NCBI GenBank assembly: GCA_030684935.1
Contig: JAUXXH010000010.1
Location: forward strand, 30,855-94,854
DNA from: Pseudolabrys sp.
GTDB lineage: Bacteria; Pseudomonadota; Alphaproteobacteria; Rhizobiales; Xanthobacteraceae
Direction: 5' to 3'
DNA: 64,000 bases
Positions within the stretch are counted from its first letter, which is position 1, and the number at the start of each line of letters is the position of its first letter. Below, in pieces: positions 9,379 through 17,848 of this stretch. The position numbers were made by a program, and so were the translations under genes. The notes beneath the pieces were generated by a model. It did not search any database. It was not told where the DNA came from and was given only the letters and a program-made list of their open reading frames with translations.

Positions 9379-10386
9379 ATGGACATGGAATGGTATCTGC
9401 CGCTGATCTGGGCCGGCGTCATCGGCACGGCGGTGGCGATGTATGTCGTCATGGACGGCTTCGATCTCGGCATCGGCATTCTGTTTCCGACCTCGCAGAG
9501 CGAAGCCGAACGCGACCAGATGATGCGCTCGATCGCGCCGTTCTGGGACGGCAATGAAACCTGGCTGGTGCTCGGCGGCGCCGGGCTATTCGTCGCCTTC
9601 CCGCTCGCTTACGCCATCATCATGCCGGCGTTCTATCTGCCGGTGATCGTCATGCTGCTGGCCTTGGTATTTCGCGGCGTCGCCTTCGAATTCCGCATCG
9701 TCTCCGACAACAAGCCGCGGTGGAACGTCGCCTTCACCGGCGGCTCTGTGGTCGCGACGCTGTGTCAGGGCCTCATCCTCGGCGGCATGATCCAGGGCAT
9801 CAATGTGCGCGACGGCGCCTATGCCGGCGGCACCTTCGACTGGGCGACGCCCTTCGCGATACTGTGCGCGCTGTCGCTGGTGGCCGGCTACGCGCTGCTC
9901 GGCGCCACCTGGCTGACGATGAAGACCGAAGGCCCGGTGGCGGCGCGCTCGCGCGCCCAGGCCAAGGTGCTGCTGCTGGTGGTGCTCGGCTTCATGGCCG
10001 CAGTCAGCCTGTACACGCCGCTGTCGCAGGACCGCATCTTCGAGCGCTGGTTCACGCTGCCGAACTTCTATTATCTGTGGCCGATCCCGCTCATCACCGC
10101 GCTGCTGGCGTTCGGCTGCTGGCGCTGGCTGGCGCAGGGCCGCGACGCGCCGCCGTTTCTGGCGGCCATCGGGCTGTTCATGCTCGGTTTTGCCGGGCTG
10201 GTGATTTCCAACTTCCCCTATCTGGTGCCGCCATCGCTGACGGTGTGGGACACCGCGGCGGCGCCGTCGAGCCAGATTTTCATGCTGGTCGGCACGCTGG
10301 TGATGCTGCCGATCATCCTCGCTTACGTGGTCTTCATCTACTGGATCTTCCGCGGCAAGGTCCGCGAAGGCGAGAGCTATCACTAG
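9379..10386 (+). CDS. cydB: Cytochrome bd-type ubiquinol oxidase subunit II
   Basis: The partner of cydA, 335 residues with multiple membrane segments. The family motif MDGFDLGIGILFP near residue 27 and FWDGNETWLVLGGAGLFVAFPLAY are typical. It stabilises the haem-bearing subunit in the inner membrane. The gene ends nine bases before a convergent gene, leaving no room for a downstream cydX. No cydDC assembly transporter is seen in the window. Confidence 0.93.
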   Translation: MDMEWYLPLIWAGVIGTAVAMYVVMDGFDLGIGILFPTSQSEAERDQMMRSIAPFWDGNETWLVLGGAGLFVAFPLAYAIIMPAFYLPVIVMLLALVFRGVAFEFRIVSDNKPRWNVAFTGGSVVATLCQGLILGGMIQGINVRDGAYAGGTFDWATPFAILCALSLVAGYALLGATWLTMKTEGPVAARSRAQAKVLLLVVLGFMAAVSLYTPLSQDRIFERWFTLPNFYYLWPIPLITALLAFGCWRWLAQGRDAPPFLAAIGLFMLGFAGLVISNFPYLVPPSLTVWDTAAAPSSQIFMLVGTLVMLPIILAYVVFIYWIFRGKVREGESYH

Positions 10387-10395
10387 GCTCGGTGA

Positions 10396-11898
10396 CTACG
10401 GCGCCGGCGGCCGCAGCACCGACCAGCCCAGCCGGATCTGCGGCAGCCGGCCCTGCACCATGCGCGAAAAGGCCCGCGGCGCTTCCGGCAGCATGGCCGG
10501 AAACTGATCCTTCAGCGTCGGCGGCGGGGCGCCGATATTGTCGGTGGCCGGCCACACCAGCACGCCACCTTGCGCGATCAGATCGGCGGGGCCGATCCAG
10601 GGGCTGCGGTCCGGCGCCCAGGCGAAATAGACGCGCGGCCGATTCGGCGCCGTCAGCGCGATCACCGGCGCCAGCCGTTCGTCGCCGGAGACGAAGGCCA
10701 GCGGCTGGCCGGTGCGGCGCTGGAAACTGTCGGCAAAAAACGGGCCCATCGCCGCCGCCGGCTGCGCCACCTTGAGATCGACCGGCGCGATCCACGGCAG
10801 CACAACGATGCCGGCCGCGACCAGCGCCGGCGGCCCGAGCAAGAGACCGAGCCAGGCGGTCGACGCCAGCCGCTCGCGATAGAGCATCACGGTATCGCCG
10901 GCGACGACCATCACGGCGAGACCCGACAGCAGCACCAGCGGCGCCAGCGCATCGAACGGCCCGAGCCGGCCGGTGGCAAAGGCAAAGGCGACGGCGGCGA
11001 GCGCCGGCGTCAGCGCGAAGAACAAGACAAAGATGCGCGCGAACCGTTCGACCGGACTGCGCATGATCTCCGGCGCGCGATCGCCGCGCCGCCGCGGCCA
11101 GCCGCTCGTCAGCGCCACCAGCAGCGCCAGACCGGCATGCGCCAGCAGCAACGCCACACTTAGCCAGAGACCGGCCGACAGGCGGCCGCCGGGCACGCTG
11201 TCATTGAAGCCGTCGATCACCTGCGCGCGGCGCTCGTAAAGCCACAGCGCATGCGGGAACACCACGATGGCCAACAGGGCCAGCGCGATCCACGGTTCGA
11301 TCGCCGTCATCGCGCGGCGGCCGTGCGGCGCCGCCAGCGTGAACAAGGCCAGCAGCGCCAGCAGCAGCAGGCCGATGTAACTGGTCAGCAGCAGCAGGCC
11401 GAGATCGAGCGCCAGCACGAACCAGTAGCCGCGCTGGCCTTCGCCGACCGCGCGCCAGTAATGCAGCAGCGCCAGCGCCCAGAATGGCGCTGCCAGCACC
11501 GCCGGTCCGAACTCGACGCTCGGCACCGCGAAACTGGCGATGCCGACCATCAGCAGCACACCGAGCACCGCGTGCCGCGTGCCGACAATGCGGCGACCGA
11601 GCGTGAACACCGCCCAGTAGGCGATGACGATGCAGAGCTGCGCCAGCAGATAGACGCCGGGACTGCCGGCCAGCCGGAACGCCGTTTCGCCGAGCCAGAA
11701 CGCCAGCGGCGGCCCGCGATAACTGCCGAGCACGTATTCGTGGCCGATCGCCAGCACCAGCGGCACATCGCCGGGAGGCGCGCCATACAAGAACGCCGGC
11801 ACCAGCGTCCAGAGCGCGGCCTGCGTCAGCGCCACGGTCCAGAAAACCAAAGCCGGGCGTCCGCGCAGGCATTCAATGATCAGGGAAACGTAATGCAT
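10396..11898 (-). CDS. GT39/ArnT-like polytopic membrane glycosyltransferase
   Basis: The 500-residue protein has about ten to twelve membrane segments. The first periplasmic loop (VPAFLYGAPPGDVPLVLAIGHEY ... YRGPPLAFWLGETAFRL) matches the dolichyl-phosphate-mannose mannosyltransferase / ArnT superfamily, in which acidic residues of this loop act in catalysis. It probably moves a sugar from a polyprenyl-phosphate carrier to an envelope acceptor. The polyprenyl-phosphate-type GT2 enzyme at 1-919 could supply such a donor, but that link is only inference. Start ATG at 11898 has a poor ribosome site. Confidence 0.7.
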   Translation of the reverse strand: MHYVSLIIECLRGRPALVFWTVALTQAALWTLVPAFLYGAPPGDVPLVLAIGHEYVLGSYRGPPLAFWLGETAFRLAGSPGVYLLAQLCIVIAYWAVFTLGRRIVGTRHAVLGVLLMVGIASFAVPSVEFGPAVLAAPFWALALLHYWRAVGEGQRGYWFVLALDLGLLLLTSYIGLLLLALLALFTLAAPHGRRAMTAIEPWIALALLAIVVFPHALWLYERRAQVIDGFNDSVPGGRLSAGLWLSVALLLAHAGLALLVALTSGWPRRRGDRAPEIMRSPVERFARIFVLFFALTPALAAVAFAFATGRLGPFDALAPLVLLSGLAVMVVAGDTVMLYRERLASTAWLGLLLGPPALVAAGIVVLPWIAPVDLKVAQPAAAMGPFFADSFQRRTGQPLAFVSGDERLAPVIALTAPNRPRVYFAWAPDRSPWIGPADLIAQGGVLVWPATDNIGAPPPTLKDQFPAMLPEAPRAFSRMVQGRLPQIRLGWSVLRPPAP

Positions 11899-11909
11899 AT
11901 GGTTCTTGA

Positions 11910-11949
11910 GCCCCTCCCCGGCGGCGGGAGGGATAAAGAGGAAGGGGCA
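11910..11949. repeat. Short C/G-rich palindromic repeat
   Basis: GCCCCTCCCC and GGGAGGG followed by GAAGGGGC form an imperfect inverted repeat just upstream of the GT39-like gene. It resembles the longer elements at 38457 and 61623. Confidence 0.4.
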
Positions 11950-11966
11950 GGAATAGAGAACGCAGC

Positions 11967-12668
11967 CTAAAGAGGCAACAACTCCGCCGCGGCCGGCTCG
12001 GCAACCGGCCCCGCCATGGCGGCGAAGCGGGCCGCCACCGGCGCAAACGAGCGGCGGTGGTGCACCGTCGGTCCGAGCCGCGTCAGCGCCGCGAAATGCT
12101 CCGGCACGCTGTAGCCCATGTGGCGCTCGAAGCCGTAGCCGGGATGCGCCAGCGCCAAGCGCCTCATGAAACGGTCGCGCGTCACCTTGGCCACGATCGA
12201 GGCAGCGGCGATCGACGTCACCAGGGCGTCGCCGGAGACGACCGTTTCACAGTCGCAGCCGCAGTCGATCTTCATGTTGCCGTCGACGAAGACCAGCTTC
12301 GGCCTGACCGGCAGGGCCTTCACTGCCCGCGCCAGCGCCCACAGCGACGCGCGCAGGATGTTGTCGCGGTCGATGCGCGCGATTGAACCAAAGCAGACCG
12401 AGACCTGGGCCGTGGCGCAGATTTTCTCGTACAGCTCCTCGCGCGCCTCGGCGCAGAGTTTTTTCGAATCGTTGAGGCCGCGCGGGATGCGGGCCGGATC
12501 GAGGATCACCGCCGCCGCCACCACCGGGCCGGCCAGGGGCCCTCTCCCCGCCTCGTCGCAACCGGCCACGGGGAAGATATCGCTGTTCATCGCGCGCCGC
12601 TCGCGCCGGAAGCTCGGGCGCAGCACGGGTTCCTTCAGCGGCAGGCGCTTGGCGGGTTTGGGCGGCAT
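11967..12668 (-). CDS. rnhB: Ribonuclease HII
   Basis: RNase HII nicks RNA-DNA hybrids and removes single ribonucleotides from DNA. The catalytic acidic residues are visible in [13 protein letters not shown] (Asp, Glu), FVDGN (Asp) and KVTRDRF (Asp). LNDSKKL is also diagnostic. The 233-residue form uses ATG at 12668 and has a basic N-terminal extension of 26 residues. An internal ATG ([10 protein letters not shown]) would give the compact form, and neither start has a strong ribosome site. Confidence 0.93.
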   Translation of the reverse strand: MPPKPAKRLPLKEPVLRPSFRRERRAMNSDIFPVAGCDEAGRGPLAGPVVAAAVILDPARIPRGLNDSKKLCAEAREELYEKICATAQVSVCFGSIARIDRDNILRASLWALARAVKALPVRPKLVFVDGNMKIDCGCDCETVVSGDALVTSIAAASIVAKVTRDRFMRRLALAHPGYGFERHMGYSVPEHFAALTRLGPTVHHRRSFAPVAARFAAMAGPVAEPAAAELLPL

Positions 12669-12820
12669 GGCGGCGCGATCAACGCGCGCGACTCAGGCCT
12701 TGTCAATCGCCGGCCGCAGCCGGCGGTGAATGACGGGGATTGGGGGCGGTATCAGTGGCAGCCACGCCCCGCGCAAAAGACTCATCCTGCAGCGAGTGAA
12801 GACCGGCCTGCCGCCTAACG

Positions 12821-12902
12821 CGTCATGCCCGGCCTTGTGCCGGGCATCCACGTCTTGCTTCGAATCAAGACGTGGATGGCCGGGACAAGCCCGGCCATGA
12901 CG
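12821..12902. repeat. Dispersed palindromic repeat, CGTCATGCCCGG family
   Basis: The element opens with CGTCATG and closes with CATGACG. It holds GCCCGGCCTTGTGCCGGGC, a perfect 13-base stem ATCCACGTCTTG/CAAGACGTGGAT with flanking C-G, and GGCCGGGACAAGCCCGGCC. Related copies lie at 17107 and 25336. Confidence 0.8.
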
Positions 12903-12918
12903 AAAGAGCTGTATCCGA

Positions 12919-14088
12919 TCAAAACAACGTCAGCTGTTCCGCGCCCGGCTTCGGCTTGCGGAAGTGCTCCGTGGTCAGCGTCGTCTTGCTGGCGTTGATG
13001 CCGAGCTTCTCGCAGGCCATCTCGAAGCGCCGGCCGATCATCCAGGCATAGGGCCCGGTGCCCTTCATGCGCTTGCCCCACTCGGCGTCGTAATCCTTGC
13101 CGCCGCGCATGTCGCGGATCAGCTTGATGACGTGGTTGGCACGGTCGGGATAATTTGCCTTCAGCCATTCGTGGAACAGGTCGCGCACCTCCAGCGGCAG
13201 CCGCAGCAGCACGTAGCCGGCCTCGCGCACGCCGGCGGTGTAGGCGGCTTCCAGAATGCGCTCGATCTCCATGTCGTTGAGCGCCGGGATCACCGGCGCC
13301 ACCATCACCGTGGTCGGCACGCCCGCCTGGCTGAGGCGGCGCAGCGTCTCCAGCCGGCGCATCGGCGTCGCGGCGCGCGGCTCCATGCGGCGCGCCAGCT
13401 CGGGATCGAGCGTGGTCACCGACAGCGCCACCTTGGCGAGGTTGCGCTCGGCCATGCGGGCGAGAATGTCGAGGTCGCGCAGCACCAGCGCCGACTTGGT
13501 GACAATGCCGACCGGATGGCCGGCGCGGTCCAGCACCTCGAGGATGCGGCGCATCACCTTGTAGCGCCGCTCGATCGGCTGATACGGGTCGGTATTGGTG
13601 CCGATGGCGATCACCTTCGGCGTGTAGGCGTCGGCCGACAGTTCCTTTTCCAGAAGCTCGGCCGCTTCCGGCTTCACGAACAGCTTGGACTCGAAATCGA
13701 GCCCCGGCGACAGGCCGAGATAGGCATGCGTCGGCCGCGCGAAGCAGTAGACGCAGCCATGCTCGCAGCCGCGATAGGGATTGATCGAGCGGTCGAAGCC
13801 GATGTCCGGCGAGTCGTTGCGGGTGATGATCTTGCGGGTGGCGTCGTTGGTGACCGTGGTCTTGAACGGCGGCAGCTCGTCCAGCGTGCGCCAGCCATCG
13901 TCGAAGGCGATGCGCGCCAGCGGCTCGTAGCGGCCGGAGGCGTTGCTCTGCGCGCCGCGGCCGCGGCGCCGCTCGAACTCGACCGCCACCCCGAGGATGC
14001 CGGTGAGATCGTCGACAAAATCACCCGCCGGTGAGGAGGGCAGCTCCGGCACCGGCGGGTGTTTCAGGGCTGCGGTATTTCGAGCCAT
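12919..14088 (-). CDS. PA0069-family radical SAM protein (COG1533, SplB-related)
   Basis: The 389-residue protein carries the radical SAM cluster motif CEHGCVYC at about residues 109-116, after NPYRG. Further marks are the AdoMet-binding region IGTNTDPYQPIE and VTKSALVLRDLDIL. COG1533 contains spore photoproduct lyase and uncharacterised relatives, so a DNA-related role is possible but not shown. GATAGGATCACC precedes the ATG. A LexA-type box sits 25 bases upstream (14113-14127). The 12669-12918 gap downstream of rnhB and beyond this gene's stop holds only a repeat. Confidence 0.85.
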   Translation of the reverse strand: MARNTAALKHPPVPELPSSPAGDFVDDLTGILGVAVEFERRRGRGAQSNASGRYEPLARIAFDDGWRTLDELPPFKTTVTNDATRKIITRNDSPDIGFDRSINPYRGCEHGCVYCFARPTHAYLGLSPGLDFESKLFVKPEAAELLEKELSADAYTPKVIAIGTNTDPYQPIERRYKVMRRILEVLDRAGHPVGIVTKSALVLRDLDILARMAERNLAKVALSVTTLDPELARRMEPRAATPMRRLETLRRLSQAGVPTTVMVAPVIPALNDMEIERILEAAYTAGVREAGYVLLRLPLEVRDLFHEWLKANYPDRANHVIKLIRDMRGGKDYDAEWGKRMKGTGPYAWMIGRRFEMACEKLGINASKTTLTTEHFRKPKPGAEQLTLF

Positions 14089-14112
14089 GGTGTGATCCTA
14101 TCGCCGGATTAA

Positions 14113-14127
14113 GAACGAAACAAGAAC
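14113..14127 (-). promoter_or_regulatory. Candidate LexA (SOS) box, GTTC-N7-GTTC
   Basis: On the plus strand GAAC (14113-14116), seven bases, GAAC (14124-14127). This is the direct-repeat LexA box known for alphaproteobacteria. It lies just before the radical SAM gene start at 14088. Confidence 0.65.
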
Positions 14128-14233
14128 AATTTGTTGAAAGCGACCAATTTACGCAGTTTGGGCCGATCTCGTGGGGCCTCAACGCGCCCCTACATGATAT
14201 GGTGGTCAATCTCCTGAGGACGTTCCGGGTTCC

Positions 14234-14812
14234 ATGCTGACGGTCATCATCGCCACCGACGAATCGGAACGGACGCTGGTGCCGACACTGGCGGCGCTGG
14301 TGCCGGGCGCCACCGCCGGGCTGATCGCCGAGGCCGTGGTGGCCGACGCCGGCTCGCGCGACGCCACCGCCGAGGTGGCCGACATCGCCGGCTGCCGCTT
14401 TGTCAGTTCCGATGCACCGTTGGGCGCGCGGCTGAAGCAGGCGGCGCTGGGCGCCCGCACGCCGTGGCTCATGTTCCTGCGGGTCGGCTGCGTGCCCGAG
14501 CCGGGCTGGGTCGAGGCCGTCGATCGTTTCGTGCAGGCGACCGACCGCATCGACGGCGCGGCGCGCGCCGCGGTGTTCCGGCCGCCCGCCGCGGCCGACC
14601 TGTTGCGCCCCGGACTGGCCGAAGTGCTGGCGCTGCTGCGTGTCGCCTTCGGCGGCGGTGCTCGTCCCGAGCAGGGCCTGGTGATCGCGCGGCGCTTCTA
14701 TGACGCCACCGGCGGCCATACCGATGTCGCCGACACCGAAGCCGCCTTGCTGCGCACGATCGGCCGTCGCCGCATCGCCATGCTGAGCGTCGGCGCCACA
14801 AACGTGGCCTGA
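14234..14812 (+). CDS. Small glycosyltransferase-like protein (GT-A fold)
   Basis: The 192-residue protein starts MLTVIIATDESERTLVPTLAALVPG and has VVADAGSRDATAEVA, the nucleotide-sugar binding pattern of family 2 transferases. GARLKQAALGARTPWLMFLRVGCVP follows at the place of the DxD motif, but no DxD is present there. It is shorter than usual GT2 enzymes, so donor use or activity is doubtful. It resembles the rSAM-associated transferase-2 group. GAGGA lies about 12 bases before the ATG. It is divergent from the radical SAM gene and shares its 145-base upstream region. Confidence 0.65.
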   Translation: MLTVIIATDESERTLVPTLAALVPGATAGLIAEAVVADAGSRDATAEVADIAGCRFVSSDAPLGARLKQAALGARTPWLMFLRVGCVPEPGWVEAVDRFVQATDRIDGAARAAVFRPPAAADLLRPGLAEVLALLRVAFGGGARPEQGLVIARRFYDATGGHTDVADTEAALLRTIGRRRIAMLSVGATNVA

Positions 14813-14918
14813 CGCGCGGCTGGACTCTCCGGCGCGAAGCGGCGCAAGACTTGCAAGCCACCATCGTCTCGAACATCAGGCGGCGACAGCACCGCCTTGC
14901 GTACAAGGAAAGATTGCA

Positions 14919-16094
14919 ATGGCCGACTCCGTGATCGATGCAGACGAGATCGTCAAAGGTTCCTGCGACGAGTCATTCTCCGCGGTGCGCGAGGCCTTCG
15001 CCGACAATTTCCGGCGGCGCGGTGAAGTCGGCGCCGCGGTCTGCGTCTACAAGGACGGCAAGAAGGTGGTCGACCTGTGGGGCGGCCACAAGGATCTCGC
15101 CCGCACCGAGCCGTGGGCCGAAGACACCATCGTCATCATGAACTCGATCGCCAAGAGCATGTCGGCGCTGTGCATGCACATGCTGATCGATCGCGGCAAA
15201 GTCGAGTTCGATGCGCCGGTCGCCGATTACTGGCCGGAGTTCGCGCAGGCTGGCAAGGAGAAGGTGCTGATCCGCCATATCCTGTCGCACACCTGCGGCG
15301 TCATCTACAGCGACTGCGCCAAGCCCGGCTCCTGGTATCGCTGGGAGGAACACATCAAGGCGCTCGAGATGCAGGAGCCCGCCTGGGAGCCCGGCACCTA
15401 CGGCGCCTACAATTCAATCAACATCGGCTATCTGCTCGGCGAAGTGCTGCGCCGCGTCACCGGCGAAAGCGTCGGCAGCTTCCTGCGCAAGGAACTGACG
15501 TCGAAGCTCGGCACCGATTATCACCTGGGCTTGCGTCCCGACGAAATCGCCCGCGTCAGCGACATGCACCAGAATCCCAAGAACACCTTTTTCCAGATCG
15601 CCGCCGACAAGACCACGCCACTCGGCCGCGCCTTCCAGTCGCAGCCGCCCGGCGGCTACTTCCAGAACACGCGCGAGATCCGCGAGATCGAGGTGCCGTC
15701 CTTCGGCGGTCACGGCAACGCGCGGGCGATGGCGCGCATCTACGCGATGCTGGCCGGCGACGGCACGCTCGATGGCGTGACGATCCTCAGCCCGGCCGCC
15801 GTCGAGCGCACGCGCTGGCTGGTGTGGGAGCGCGATTGCATCATGACGCAGCGCTTCCTGCGCATGGGCTTCGGCTTCATGCACAACGAGCCGGGCACGC
15901 TGCCGATGGGCAAGAACATGGCGTCCTACGGCCACTCCGGTACCGGCGGAGCGTTTGCCTGGTGCGACCGCGACCGGCGCATGTCGTTTGCCTATTGCAC
16001 CAATTTCCAGCGCGAAGGGCCCGGCATCGGCGCACGCGGCGCGGTGCTGGCGCTGGCCGCCGGCGGCGGCACCCCGCCGGCCTGGCTGACGTGA
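14919..16094 (+). CDS. Class C beta-lactamase-fold serine hydrolase (EstB-like esterase)
   Basis: The 391-residue protein has the SxxK nucleophile motif SIAK at residues 76-79, the YxN-type motif YNS at 164-166 and a KTG-equivalent HSGTGG near the C-terminus. RHILSHTCG is also typical of the family. No signal peptide is seen, which favours a cytoplasmic esterase over a secreted beta-lactamase. AAGGAAAG precedes the ATG. It stands 51 bases before the MarR-GNAT gene and could be transcribed with it, although that gap contains a candidate operator. Confidence 0.85.
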   Translation: MADSVIDADEIVKGSCDESFSAVREAFADNFRRRGEVGAAVCVYKDGKKVVDLWGGHKDLARTEPWAEDTIVIMNSIAKSMSALCMHMLIDRGKVEFDAPVADYWPEFAQAGKEKVLIRHILSHTCGVIYSDCAKPGSWYRWEEHIKALEMQEPAWEPGTYGAYNSINIGYLLGEVLRRVTGESVGSFLRKELTSKLGTDYHLGLRPDEIARVSDMHQNPKNTFFQIAADKTTPLGRAFQSQPPGGYFQNTREIREIEVPSFGGHGNARAMARIYAMLAGDGTLDGVTILSPAAVERTRWLVWERDCIMTQRFLRMGFGFMHNEPGTLPMGKNMASYGHSGTGGAFAWCDRDRRMSFAYCTNFQREGPGIGARGAVLALAAGGGTPPAWLT

Positions 16095-16106
16095 GGCTCT
16101 TCCGAC

Positions 16107-16127
16107 ATACTTGACTTTATCAAATAT
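16107..16127 (+). promoter_or_regulatory. Candidate MarR operator overlapping a -35 element
   Basis: Arms ATACTTGA (16107-16114) and TCAAATAT (16120-16127) form an inverted repeat with one mismatch and a 5-base centre. TTGACT within it can serve as -35. It is 18 bases from the MarR-GNAT start. Confidence 0.55.
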
Positions 16128-16145
16128 CCGGCCGACGCTGGCGGC

Positions 16146-17087
16146 ATGGCCCAGGCCACGCCCGATCCGCAACGCATTGCCGCGGTGCGCCGTTTCAACC
16201 GCTTCTACACGCGGCAGATCGGCGTGCTGCGGAAGAACTATCTCGACAGCCCCTACTCGCTGGGCGAAATGCGGGTGCTCTACGAAATCGCCAATGCCGG
16301 CGACGAGGCGCCGACCGCCAGCGATGTCGGCCGCGCGCTCGATCTCGACGCGGGCTACATCAGCCGCGTGCTGCGCAGTTTCGAGAAGAACGGCCTGATC
16401 GCGCGCAAGACCTCGGCCACCGACGCCCGGCAGAGCCACCTGACGCTGACGGCGCGCGGCCGGAAGGTCTTCGCGCCGCTGGAGCAGCGCTCGCAGGACC
16501 ATGTCGCTTCGATGCTGGCCACGCTCGACGCCACACAACAGACACGGCTGGTGGCGGCGATGGAGACCATCGGCACCCTGCTCGGCGCCGAGGTGCCGGC
16601 GGCCAAGCCGACCGTCCGGCTTCGCGCGCCGAAGCACGGCGACTTCGGCTGGATGGTCAGCCGCCATGCCCAGCTCTATGCGCAGGAGTACGGCTGGGGC
16701 AATCCGTTCGAAGGCCTGTGCGCGCAGATCGTCGCCGACTTCGTCAACAAGCACGACCCGGCCCGCGAGCGCTGCTGGATCGCCGAGGTCAACGGCGAGA
16801 ATGCCGGCTGCGTGCTGCTGGTTGAGGATACGCCCGGCGTCGCCCGGCTGCGGCTGCTGGTGGTCGAGCCGGGCGCGCGCGGCCTCGGGCTCGGCAAGAG
16901 GCTCACGGATGAATGCGTGCGGTTCGCGCGCGAGGCCGGATACACGAGGATTACGCTTTGGACGCACAGCGTCCTCACCGCCGCGCGTCACATCTACAAG
17001 CAAGCCGGCTTCACGCTGACGCGCAGCGAGCCGCACCAGAGCTGGGGCCAGCCGGTCATCAGCGAGCACTGGGATTTGCAGCTATGA
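16146..17087 (+). CDS. MarR-type regulator fused to a GNAT acetyltransferase
   Basis: Residues 1-150 are a MarR winged helix (TASDVGRALDLDAGYISRVLRSFEKNGLIARKTSATDARQSHLTLTARG). Residues from about 158 to 313 are a GNAT domain with the acetyl-CoA loop EPGARGLGLGKRL and LWTHSVLTAARHIYKQAGF. The fused architecture is known in alphaproteobacteria and actinobacteria. It implies that sensing and acetylation of a small molecule are linked in one protein, the substrate being unknown. Helix-turn-helix and the upstream palindrome suggest autoregulation. Confidence 0.88.
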   Translation: MAQATPDPQRIAAVRRFNRFYTRQIGVLRKNYLDSPYSLGEMRVLYEIANAGDEAPTASDVGRALDLDAGYISRVLRSFEKNGLIARKTSATDARQSHLTLTARGRKVFAPLEQRSQDHVASMLATLDATQQTRLVAAMETIGTLLGAEVPAAKPTVRLRAPKHGDFGWMVSRHAQLYAQEYGWGNPFEGLCAQIVADFVNKHDPARERCWIAEVNGENAGCVLLVEDTPGVARLRLLVVEPGARGLGLGKRLTDECVRFAREAGYTRITLWTHSVLTAARHIYKQAGFTLTRSEPHQSWGQPVISEHWDLQL

Positions 17088-17106
17088 ACGCGCAATCGGC
17101 AAGCGC

Positions 17107-17195
17107 CGTCATGCCCGGCCTTGTGCCAGGCATCAACGTCTTGGCTAAAGAAATGCGACACAGACGTGGATGGCCGGGACAAGCCAGGCCATGAC
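17107..17195. repeat. Dispersed palindromic repeat, CGTCATGCCCGG family
   Basis: A diverged copy of the element at 12821. CGTCATGCCCGGCCTTGTGC, AACGTCTTGG / CAGACGTGGATGGCCGGGAC and GGCCATGAC occur in the same order. It lies between MarR-GNAT and moaB. Confidence 0.75.
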
Positions 17196-17201
17196 ACGTC
17201 G

Positions 17202-17765
17202 CTACGCCGTCGCGCCTTTGGCCTTCGGCCTTCGCATGTGCTCGTCGAGCCGCGGCAATATCTCGACGAAATTGCACGGCCGGTAGCGGTAGTCGAGCTG
17301 GTGCACCAGGATATCGTCCCAGGCATCCTTGCAGGCGCCGGGCGAACCCGGCAGGCAGAAGATATAGGTCGCGTTGGCGACGCCGGCGGTGGCGCGCGTC
17401 TGGATCGCCGAGGTGCCGATCTTGGCGTGGCTGACCATCAGGAACAGCGTGGCGAAGCCGTCCATCTTCTTTTCGAACAGCGGCTCGACCGCTTCCGGCG
17501 TCACGTCGCGACCGGTGAAGCCGGTGCCGCCGGTCGAGATCACCACGTCGATGGACTTGTCGTCGATCCAGGCCTTCACCTGCGCGCGGATGGCGTCGAC
17601 CTCGTCCCTGACGATGGCGCGGCCGGCCTCGTGATGCCCGGCGGCGCGGATGCGCTCGACCAGCGTGTTGCCGGATTTGTCGTCGGCCAGCTCACGCGTG
17701 TCGGACACCGTGAGCACCGCGATGCGGAGCGGAATGAACTGTCTCGTGTCGTCGACGCCGGGCAT
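17202..17765 (-). CDS. moaB: Molybdenum cofactor biosynthesis protein MoaB
   Basis: MoaB/MogA-fold proteins adenylylate molybdopterin before metal insertion. Family motifs are RIAVLTVSDTR, the STGGTGFTGRD loop and LPGSPGACKDAWDDIL. The reading frame extends to a TTG at 17771, but ATG at 17765 with GGAG seven bases upstream is preferred, giving 187 residues. It is the only Mo-cofactor gene in the window. The ModA-like protein at 19828 is close by but not adjacent. Confidence 0.92.
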   Translation of the reverse strand: MPGVDDTRQFIPLRIAVLTVSDTRELADDKSGNTLVERIRAAGHHEAGRAIVRDEVDAIRAQVKAWIDDKSIDVVISTGGTGFTGRDVTPEAVEPLFEKKMDGFATLFLMVSHAKIGTSAIQTRATAGVANATYIFCLPGSPGACKDAWDDILVHQLDYRYRPCNFVEILPRLDEHMRRPKAKGATA

Positions 17766-17778
17766 GGGCAAACTCCGC

Positions 17779-17803
17779 GATGGCCGGGACGCTCCCGGCC
17801 ATC
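17779..17803. repeat. Perfect hairpin between Bug-family gene and moaB
   Basis: GATGGCCGGGA and TCCCGGCCATC pair over 11 bases with a 3-base loop. The core is shared with the CGTCATGCCCGG repeat family. It may end transcripts of the upstream minus-strand gene, but it has no T-tract. Confidence 0.55.
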
Positions 17804-17848
17804 TGCCCTTACCTTACATCACATTGAGGCAAGCGGTCGACGATCTGC

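Noticed and set aside
10387..10395. A cydX gene after cydB
   Set aside because: Only nine bases separate cydB from the end of the convergent gene, and no short hydrophobic frame fits.
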